Shown piece after piece: positions 9,173-14,896 of a DNA stretch of 36,566 nucleotides. The DNA lies in the NCBI GenBank assembly GCA_009937635.1, contig JAACFF010000058.1, forward strand, positions 1 through 36,566, given 5' to 3'. The notes beneath the pieces were generated by a model. The model had not been told where the DNA came from. It made no database searches and saw only the letters and a program-made list of their open reading frames with translations. Source of the DNA: Chloroflexota bacterium (GTDB lineage: Bacteria; Chloroflexota; Anaerolineae; Promineifilales; Promineifilaceae). The position numbers and the translations under genes were made by a program. Within the stretch, counting starts at the first letter, position 1. Every line of letters starts with the position of its first letter.

Positions 9173-9559
9173 AGAATTTACGGAAAATCAGATGGGGAGT
9201 TTCATGTGGAACTCAGAGAGCGGCCGTGATCCAATTTATTTGAGAGCTCATTTATGTGCCTGATTATCTGCACCGGAATCGAGGAAATCTGCCAACCGTG
9301 CTGCCAATGAACTGACCTGGGGCTTCATGTGGATGTTACGGTGCGATGGGTTCCTTGCGATCATTATTTGAGCCAGTTGGGTAATGACAACGAATGGCAA
9401 GATTGTGCCACTAGCCGCTGGTCGAGCCAGCATCATTTGCTTGAGTTTCTGCCTTCACTTCAGACATCTGTTATGTTTGTGGTCCAAGTGTTTCCTTACT
9501 GACAGCTCACCGTCATCAATCTTCAGCTCTTCCCCGCGTAACTGTGGGCAAATTCGTGT
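9173..9559. other. Intergenic region without a supportable gene
   Basis: About 390 bases lie between the peptidase promoter candidate and the trp promoter. The longest frame here is a 62-codon minus-strand ORF (9248-9436) with no recognisable motif, no good ribosome binding site and no neighbours on its strand in close register. The DNA may hold upstream control sites or a decayed gene; I see no defined element. Confidence 0.5.
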
Positions 9560-9588
9560 TTGACACAGAGTGACGCTCATGCTAATAT
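9560..9588 (+). promoter_or_regulatory. Sigma70-type promoter of the trp operon
   Basis: A perfect -35 box TTGACA (9560-9565) is separated by exactly 17 bases from a near-perfect -10 box TAATAT (9583-9588). Transcription should start near 9595, just ahead of the T-box leader. The match to the housekeeping consensus implies a strong, constitutive promoter, with control exerted afterwards by the riboswitch. Confidence 0.85.
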
Positions 9589-9818
9589 TTTACCAACTAA
9601 ATAGTTAATGACGTGGATTCGGAAGAGTATCCCGCGAAGCGAGTCGTAGAGAGTTGGCCATTTTGCTGGAAGGTCAATGTCAGCGCAGCGGGTGAATGGG
9701 CCGAGGAGTCGCCTGGGAGAAAGCAGTTGATACAGTAACTCAGGTCGGAAGCCTCCGTTATAGGGCGCAGGTCTCGTTGTCTTCTAAAGACAACCGGACT
9801 GAAGTGAAGCTGGTATGG

Positions 9819-9850
9819 AACGCGCATTCACGGCGCGTTTTTCGTTTTCT
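9819..9850 (+). other. Stem III-like hairpin with a trailing U-tract inside the T-box leader
   Basis: A 7-base-pair stem AACGCGC (9819-9825) / GCGCGTT (9833-9839) with a 7-base loop is followed by TTTTCGTTTTC. By position it is T-box stem III, but the U-rich tail also makes it resemble an intrinsic terminator upstream of the antiterminator. Confidence 0.6.
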
Positions 9851-9896
9851 GAGTTGGCCGGCTTAAGCGGGGTGGCACCGCGGGAATGATTTTAGA

Positions 9897-9937
9897 CGCT
9901 CTCGTCCCTGACCAGGGATGAGGGCGTTTTTTGTTTT
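9897..9937 (+). terminator. T-box-controlled intrinsic terminator
   Basis: The arms 9897-9910 (CGCTCTCGTCCCTG) and 9913-9926 (CAGGGATGAGGGCG) form a long stem with two G-U pairs and a tight loop around GACC, followed by TTTTTTGTTTT. The CTCGTCCCT arm is typical of T-box terminators, competing with the antiterminator just upstream. Confidence 0.92.
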
Positions 9938-9944
9938 AGGTGAC

Positions 9945-9982
9945 AGCTTTCAGCTTTCAGCAATCAGCCGAAGATGAAAGCT
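9945..9982. repeat. Tandem AGCTTTC repeat with inverted copy
   Basis: Between the terminator and trpB2 there are two direct copies of AGCTTTC (9945-9951, 9952-9958), then CAGCAATCAGC, then the inverted copy TGAAAGCT (9975-9982), which could fold back on either direct copy. It lies in the untranslated leader about 40-75 bases ahead of the trpB2 start. It may be a slippage repeat; a role in leader structure is possible. Confidence 0.5.
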
Positions 9983-10020
9983 AAAGTTATCACTCAATCC
10001 GTGAGGTAAGGAGAAAAATC

Positions 10021-11385
10021 ATGAGCGAACAAACGAAGTATTTATTGGATGAGAGCCAATTGCCGAAGGCATGGTACAACATCAATGCTGACGCGCCCTT
10101 TCCACCAGCACCGGTATTGCATCCGGGCACCAAGGAGCCGGTGACGCCGGATTTCTTGAGTGTGCTTTTCCCTATGAGCTTGATTATGCAAGAGGTGAGC
10201 ACCGAGCGCTGGATTGAGATTCCGGAACCGGTGCGCGAGGTGTACAAGCTGTGGCGGCCGACTCCCTTCTTCCGCGCCCGCCGCCTGGAGAAGGCGCTGG
10301 ATACACCAGCCCATATATATTACAAGTATGAGGGCGCCAGCCCTGTGGGCTCGCATAAGCCAAATACGGCCGTAGCCCAGGCCTTCTACAACAAAGAGGA
10401 AGGGGTCCAGGCATTGACGACCGAGACCGGGGCTGGCCAATGGGGCTCGGCGTTGTCCATGGCTTGTAACTTTTACGATCTGGATCTAGAAGTATATATG
10501 GTAAGAGCGTCCTACGACCAGAAGCCTTACCGGCGTATTATGATGCAAACTTTTGGCGCTGATGTATATCCCAGCCCTAATGAACGCACGCAATACGGCA
10601 GTGCGCTGCTGGCCGCGGACCCCAAAAGCCCTGGCTCATTGGGTATTGCTATTTCCGAGGCGGTTGAAGCTGCAGCCACTTCAGGCGGCACCAAGAAATA
10701 TAGTCTGGGTTCGGTGCTTAACCATGTTCTGCTGCATCAAACTGTCGTTGGGCAAGAGACATTGGATCAGTTGGAGATGGCAGGCGAATATCCGGATTTC
10801 TTGATCGCCTGCACGGGCGGCGGATCTAATTTTGGCGGCTTTGCTTTCCCATTCCTGCACCAGAACTTCACAAATGGCAAGGATACGACAGTCATTGCCG
10901 CTGAACCTGCGGCCTCACCAACCTTAACCCGGGGCAAATATACGTTTGATTATGGTGATACGGCCAAGATGGCACCGATTATCAAGATGCACACCCTGGG
11001 TCACGACTTTGTGCCCCCCAGTATTCATGCTGGTGGCTTGCGCTATCATGGCATGTCACCGCAAGTCAGCGCATTGGTTAATCATGGTTATGTGGAGGCG
11101 CGCTCGGTGCACCAGTTAGCTACCTTTGAAGCAGCCAAGACCTTCACTCGAGCGGAGGGCATCATTCCCGCTCCGGAAACCACGCATGCCATTGCGGTGG
11201 CTATTGATGAGGCGCTGAAGTGTAAGAAAAGTGGCGAAGAAAAGGTTATTGTATTCAACTTCAGTGGGCACGGGTACTTCGATATGACGGCATATGATGC
11301 CTATCTGAAGGGCGATTTGCGTGATTATGATTATCCGGCGCAAGCAATTAAAGAAGCCATGCAAAAATTGCCGCAGATCGATTAA
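10021..11385 (+). CDS. trpB2: Tryptophan synthase beta chain, TrpB2 type
   Basis: The 454-residue protein is a fold-type II PLP enzyme. GSHKPNTA places the PLP Schiff-base lysine at Lys113, TETGAGQWG holds the catalytic Glu135, and [10 protein letters not shown] (264-273) binds the cofactor phosphate. The N-terminal extension, the HKPN form (HKxN in TrpB1) and the total length are those of the TrpB2 clade. TrpB condenses indole with serine to give tryptophan. TrpB2 proteins generally do not form the tight alpha-beta complex of TrpB1/TrpA, and no trpA lies in this operon, so this enzyme may work as a stand-alone indole-salvaging synthase or partner a distant TrpA. It is the first gene after the T-box leader, with GTAAGGAG ahead of its ATG. 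Confidence 0.95.
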   Translation: MSEQTKYLLDESQLPKAWYNINADAPFPPAPVLHPGTKEPVTPDFLSVLFPMSLIMQEVSTERWIEIPEPVREVYKLWRPTPFFRARRLEKALDTPAHIYYKYEGASPVGSHKPNTAVAQAFYNKEEGVQALTTETGAGQWGSALSMACNFYDLDLEVYMVRASYDQKPYRRIMMQTFGADVYPSPNERTQYGSALLAADPKSPGSLGIAISEAVEAAATSGGTKKYSLGSVLNHVLLHQTVVGQETLDQLEMAGEYPDFLIACTGGGSNFGGFAFPFLHQNFTNGKDTTVIAAEPAASPTLTRGKYTFDYGDTAKMAPIIKMHTLGHDFVPPSIHAGGLRYHGMSPQVSALVNHGYVEARSVHQLATFEAAKTFTRAEGIIPAPETTHAIAVAIDEALKCKKSGEEKVIVFNFSGHGYFDMTAYDAYLKGDLRDYDYPAQAIKEAMQKLPQID

Positions 11386-11408
11386 TTAGACCAACCAATC
11401 TTATGCCC

Positions 11409-11469
11409 AAATGCCAGGCATATTAAGCGAAATTTGTTCGCGACAGCGTGAAACAAATGCCTAGCATTT
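11409..11469 (+). other. Intercistronic stem-loop between trpB2 and trpE
   Basis: AAATGCCAGGCAT (11409-11421) and ATGCCTAGCATTT (11457-11469) pair at 12 of 13 positions. Inside lies a second small hairpin, GCGAA-ATTTG-TTCGC (11427-11441). No U-tract follows, so it is not an ordinary terminator. It could protect mRNA ends or set differential expression of trpB2 and trpE. Confidence 0.7.
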
Positions 11470-11496
11470 CTAGAAACCTTTAAGACGGGGTGCTTT

Positions 11497-12999
11497 ATGG
11501 ATGTTTATCAACCAACGCTAGACGACTTCCGTTCGCTGGCAAGCGGAGCAGCGAATCTGATCCCGGTTTACCGCGAGTTTGCCGCGGATTTGGAGACACC
11601 GGTATCTGTCTATCTCAAGCTTTTGAGCGAGGTAGGACCTTCCTTCTTGCTAGAATCGGTTGAAGGCGGCGAACAAGTCGGCCGTTATTCCTTTGTCGGC
11701 GTAAACCCTCGTGGCATGATTGCTCTCAATGGGCAGTCAGTCACCACTATCATGACCGGTGGCAGCGAGACCCGCGACCTGGTTGAGAACGAGGATTTGC
11801 TGGACGTCCTCAAGGCGGAACTAGATCAGTACGTGCCTGTTGACATGCCAGGCCTACCTCGTTTCAACGGAGGCGCCGTGGGGTATCTTGGCTACGATTT
11901 GGTGCGCTTTTTCGAAAGACTGCCTGCTTCGGCCGAAGCGGTCCTCGACGTTCCTGACGCGATTTTTCTACTGGCCGATACCTTGGTTGTGTTTGACCAT
12001 GCCCGTCATCGCTTGATTATCTTGTCTAATGCACATGTGGGGCAGGACGTCGAGGGAGCTTACGTGGCGGCGATCCAGCGTATTGAGCGTGTGAGTGAAA
12101 AACTGCTACGCCCTTTACCCGCAGTTCCACAAAGGCGTTGGGGTGCTAAAGGCAACGGCCACACCACAAGCAATATGCCGCCAGAGCGCTATGAAGAGAT
12201 CGTGCGCCAGGCAAAAGAATATATCGCTGCCGGTGATATATTCCAGGTGGTTTTAAGCCAGCGTTTCAGCCGTAAGAGCAGCGCCCATCCTTTTGCTATT
12301 TACCGTGCCTTGCGCATGCTCAATCCTTCGCCATATATGTTCTACTTCGATTTTGGCAAGATTGATCTACAGGTCATTGGTGCGTCTCCGGAGATGCACG
12401 TGCGCTTGGAGGATGAGGTGGCCAGTGTGCGGCCTATTGCTGGAACGCGATGGCGCGGGGAAACGGCCGCCGAAGATCAGGCTCTGGAATCTGAGTTGTT
12501 GGCCGACCCGAAAGAGCGTGCTGAACATGTGATGTTGGTTGATCTGGGGCGCAATGATATCGGCCGTGTCTGTGAGTATGGCAGTGTCAACGTCAGGGAC
12601 TTTATGAACATTGAGCGTTACAGCCACGTCATGCACATTGTCAGCCATGTTGAGGGACGCGTGAGGCCCGGGATGGATGCTTTTGACCTGATGCGCGCCA
12701 CCTTTCCCGCAGGCACCGTCAGCGGTGCGCCCAAGGTGCGGGCGATGGAAATCATCGAGGAGCTGGAAGAGCAGCGGCGCGGTCTGTACGCCGGGGCGGT
12801 TGGTTACTTCAGCTACGACGGCAGCATGGATACCTGTATCGCCATCCGCACCATGTTGGTTCAAGGCGACTACGTCTACGTACAGGCTGGCGCTGGTATT
12901 GTGGCTGACAGCGATCCGGCAGGAGAACATCAGGAGTGCGTGAACAAAGCCCAGGCGCTGTTAGTGGCCGTCGATCGGGCCGAACAAGGATTAATGTGA
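11497..12999 (+). CDS. trpE: Anthranilate synthase component I
   Basis: The 500-residue protein has the N-terminal allosteric domain with LLESVE (51-56) and GRYSFVG, the motif pair that forms the tryptophan feedback site in TrpE. The C-terminal chorismate-binding domain follows, with IAGTRWRGE, ERAEHVMLVDLGRNDIGRV, FPAGTVSGAPKVRAMEII, YAGAVGYFSYDG and the closing AGAGIVADSDPAGEHQEC. With glutamine delivered by TrpG it converts chorismate to anthranilate, the first step of tryptophan synthesis. The feedback motif favours TrpE over the folate enzyme PabB. The start ATG at 11497 follows a GGGGTG ribosome binding site. The stop codon forms the foot of the next intercistronic hairpin. Confidence 0.97.
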   Translation: MDVYQPTLDDFRSLASGAANLIPVYREFAADLETPVSVYLKLLSEVGPSFLLESVEGGEQVGRYSFVGVNPRGMIALNGQSVTTIMTGGSETRDLVENEDLLDVLKAELDQYVPVDMPGLPRFNGGAVGYLGYDLVRFFERLPASAEAVLDVPDAIFLLADTLVVFDHARHRLIILSNAHVGQDVEGAYVAAIQRIERVSEKLLRPLPAVPQRRWGAKGNGHTTSNMPPERYEEIVRQAKEYIAAGDIFQVVLSQRFSRKSSAHPFAIYRALRMLNPSPYMFYFDFGKIDLQVIGASPEMHVRLEDEVASVRPIAGTRWRGETAAEDQALESELLADPKERAEHVMLVDLGRNDIGRVCEYGSVNVRDFMNIERYSHVMHIVSHVEGRVRPGMDAFDLMRATFPAGTVSGAPKVRAMEIIEELEEQRRGLYAGAVGYFSYDGSMDTCIAIRTMLVQGDYVYVQAGAGIVADSDPAGEHQECVNKAQALLVAVDRAEQGLM

Positions 13000-13030
13000 G
13001 TGAGATGAAGCGCGGAAGCGCATTTCACTC
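12998..13030 (+). other. Intercistronic hairpin with GNRA-type tetraloop between trpE and trpS
   Basis: GAGTGAGAT (12998-13006) pairs with ATTTCACTC (13022-13030). After a GAA bulge, GCGC pairs with GCGC across a GGAA tetraloop (13014-13017). The stem starts inside the trpE stop codon and ends just before the AGGAG ribosome binding site of trpS. It has no U-tract. Confidence 0.75.
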
Positions 13031-13044
13031 CAGGAGTAAATATT

Positions 13045-14676
13045 ATGACTAAAAAGCGAATGTTGACAGGGGACCGGCCCACTGGACCGATGCACCTGGG
13101 TCATTACGTAGGCAGCATCAGCAACCGCGTGAAATTGCAGGACGAGTACGAGAGTTACTTCATCATCGCCGACTTGCATGTCCTGACCACGAAGAACACG
13201 AAGGAAGATATCTTCGACATACGCACAAATGCGTACGAAGTGGCCATCGCCAATTTGGCTTGCGGCCTTGATCCTGAACGCTGTACCATTTATCTACAAA
13301 GTGCCATCCATGCTGTCTATGAAATGAATCTTTTCTTTGGCAATTTGGCTACCGTGCCCCGCCTTAGCCGTCTGCCATCCATCAAAGATATGGCGCGAGC
13401 GGCTCATCTGAACGAGATGCCTTTTGGTTTGTTGGGATATCCGGTCTTGCAGGCGGCCGACATCTTAATGCCACGCGCTCATATCGTACCCGTGGGTAAG
13501 GACAACCAGGCCCACGTGGAAATTACGCGCGAGATCGCCCGGCGCTTTAACTATCTATATGGAGATGTTTTCCCCATCCCCGACTATTTGGTTGAGGGGG
13601 AAACGCTGGTTGGCACGGATGGCAATGCCAAGATGAGCAAAAGCCTGGGCAACACCATCTATCTCTTTGACGATCCCAAGACGGTGGCCAAAAAGGTGCA
13701 TGGCATGTACACCGATCCCAAGCGTATCCGCGCCAATATCCCAGGCACGGTAGAAGGGAATCCAGTATTCGCTTACCACGATCATTTCAATCCCGACAAG
13801 GTCGAAGTCGAGGATTTGAAGCGGCGCTATCGCGAGGGAACCGTTGGCGATGTAGAGGTTAAGGAAAAGTTGACCGCTGCTATCAATGATTTCCTGGCGC
13901 CGATTCGCCAACGAAGAGCAGAAATCGAGGCGGACAGCGGTTATGTGGAACAAATCATTTATGAAGGGAGTGTTCGTACGAACAAGATCGCCGAAGAAAC
14001 CTTGATGATGATGAAGAAGTCCATGGGTTTGACAGGCGTATGGAACAAGATTAGTCGTAAGGGGCGCAAGCGAATAGAGAAGCAGCAATTTTTATGGCGA
14101 CATGGAGGTGCTATGATCCTCGTTATAGATAATTACGATTCTTTTACCTATAACCTAGTTCAATATCTAGGTGAACTTGGTGCGGAAATTCACGTGGTTC
14201 GTAATGACGAAATAACCCTGGACGAGATTCGTGCTCTGAATCCGGAGCGCATCGTCATCAGTCCCGGACCGGGCGATCCGGACGACGGAGGGATCTCCAA
14301 CGATGTGATCCGGGAATTCGGCCCAACCACACCTTTATTAGGCGTATGCTTGGGACACCAATGTATCGGGCACGTCTATGGTGGAATGGTGGACAGCGCA
14401 CCGCGCCTGATGCATGGAAAAACTTCGGCCGTGTACCACAATGGTCATGGTGTCTTTAATGGCGTTCCCAGTCCATTTAATGCTACACGTTACCATTCGC
14501 TGATCGTGGAAGAGCCGTTACCAGATTGTTTGCAGGTGATCGCCTTCACCAGCGAAGGGGAGGTGATGGGCTTGCGACATAAGGAATATCCTGTTGTCGG
14601 CGTGCAATTTCATCCGGAGAGCATTCTCACCGAGCACGGCAAGCGGATCCTTGCCAATTTTCTAAACGGCCGTTAG
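13045..14676 (+). CDS. trpS: Tryptophanyl-tRNA synthetase fused in frame to anthranilate synthase glutaminase (TrpS-TrpG)
   Basis: The 543-codon frame encodes two complete proteins. Residues 1 to about 335 are a class I tryptophanyl-tRNA synthetase, with the HIGH-type motif in [11 protein letters not shown] (14-24), the tryptophan pocket region [15 protein letters not shown], and the KMSKS loop [14 protein letters not shown] basic linker follows (about 336-356, rich in Lys/Arg). Residues 357-543 are TrpG. No stop codon separates them. TrpS charges tRNA-Trp, the signal read by the T-box upstream; TrpG feeds ammonia to TrpE. TrpRS proteins normally end near 330-350 residues, so the linker looks like a former tail whose stop was lost. 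An internal start with its own ribosome binding site means that either a fusion, separate proteins, or both may be made. AGGAG precedes the ATG at 13045. Confidence 0.92.
   Translation: MTKKRMLTGDRPTGPMHLGHYVGSISNRVKLQDEYESYFIIADLHVLTTKNTKEDIFDIRTNAYEVAIANLACGLDPERCTIYLQSAIHAVYEMNLFFGNLATVPRLSRLPSIKDMARAAHLNEMPFGLLGYPVLQAADILMPRAHIVPVGKDNQAHVEITREIARRFNYLYGDVFPIPDYLVEGETLVGTDGNAKMSKSLGNTIYLFDDPKTVAKKVHGMYTDPKRIRANIPGTVEGNPVFAYHDHFNPDKVEVEDLKRRYREGTVGDVEVKEKLTAAINDFLAPIRQRRAEIEADSGYVEQIIYEGSVRTNKIAEETLMMMKKSMGLTGVWNKISRKGRKRIEKQQFLWRHGGAMILVIDNYDSFTYNLVQYLGELGAEIHVVRNDEITLDEIRALNPERIVISPGPGDPDDGGISNDVIREFGPTTPLLGVCLGHQCIGHVYGGMVDSAPRLMHGKTSAVYHNGHGVFNGVPSPFNATRYHSLIVEEPLPDCLQVIAFTSEGEVMGLRHKEYPVVGVQFHPESILTEHGKRILANFLNGR
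14104..14115 (+). promoter_or_regulatory. Internal ribosome binding site and ATG for trpG inside the trpS-trpG frame
   Basis: GGAGGTG (14104-14110) lies directly ahead of ATG at 14113, in the same frame as trpS. The spacing is short (four bases after GGAGG), but pairing with 16S rRNA is strong. TrpG homologues begin exactly at this methionine ([14 protein letters not shown]), so separate initiation is likely. Confidence 0.7.
14113..14676 (+). CDS. trpG: Anthranilate synthase component II (glutamine amidotransferase), internal start of the fused frame
   Basis: From the internal ATG the product is 187 residues, the normal TrpG size, beginning with the typical [14 protein letters not shown]. 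The class I glutamine amidotransferase triad is present: Cys79 in GVCLGHQ, and His167 with Glu169 in VQFHPES. The [10 protein letters not shown] loop is also intact. It hydrolyses glutamine and channels ammonia to TrpE, encoded one gene upstream. Some TrpG proteins also serve PabB in folate synthesis. Whether it is made free, as the tail of TrpS, or both cannot be told from sequence; the good ribosome binding site argues for at least some free TrpG. Confidence 0.85.
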   Translation: MILVIDNYDSFTYNLVQYLGELGAEIHVVRNDEITLDEIRALNPERIVISPGPGDPDDGGISNDVIREFGPTTPLLGVCLGHQCIGHVYGGMVDSAPRLMHGKTSAVYHNGHGVFNGVPSPFNATRYHSLIVEEPLPDCLQVIAFTSEGEVMGLRHKEYPVVGVQFHPESILTEHGKRILANFLNGR

Positions 14677-14682
14677 CGTAAT

Positions 14683-14748
14683 AACAGGAACACGGTTTGT
14701 AATGTAAGAATGTAAGCGAAATACCATAAAACAAACCATGTTCCTGTT
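14683..14748 (+). repeat. Long inverted repeat between trpG and the M16 peptidase gene
   Basis: AACAGGAACACGGTTTGT (14683-14700) and ACAAACCATGTTCCTGTT (14731-14748) pair at all 18 positions, one of them as G-U in RNA. The 30-base loop starts with a tandem AATGTAAG. There is no U-tract, so it is not a classical terminator. The rest of the 220-base gap (14749-14896) has no recognisable gene or site apart from the GAGAGG ribosome binding site of the next gene. Confidence 0.75.
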
Positions 14749-14896
14749 GCCAATATGAGAGCAGATTGCCGCAGCCGAGGGTGATCGAGTAAGTTATGCG
14801 CATTTGTTATCCAGATATCATCTGACATGCCTCCCGTCGCCTGGACGTTTAGGGAAGCAATGGAAGTCAGAATACCCACAAGAGAGGTTACAGTAA

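Larger units (their letters stand above)
9602..9937 (+). promoter_or_regulatory. Tryptophan-specific T-box riboswitch leader
   Basis: The leader shows the T-box order: a GGAAGAGTA-type start and AGAGAG at the Stem I base (about 9619-9655), an apical GCTGGAAG segment (9665-9672), and the specifier loop GAA-TGG-GCC with UGG at 9697-9699. Next come a stem II/III region and the hallmark T-box sequence AGCGGGGTGGCACCGCGG (9866-9883), then an intrinsic terminator. UGG is the only tryptophan codon. The antiterminator bulge reads UGGC, which would pair with a GCCA acceptor end, as expected for bacterial tRNA-Trp with discriminator G73. Uncharged tRNA-Trp should stabilise the antiterminator and permit transcription of the trp operon. 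The identity is seen directly; exact helix borders are approximate. Confidence 0.94.

Noticed and set aside
9248-9436. 62-codon minus-strand ORF in the gap ahead of the trp promoter
   Set aside because: No motif, no good ribosome binding site and no supporting context; left as intergenic.
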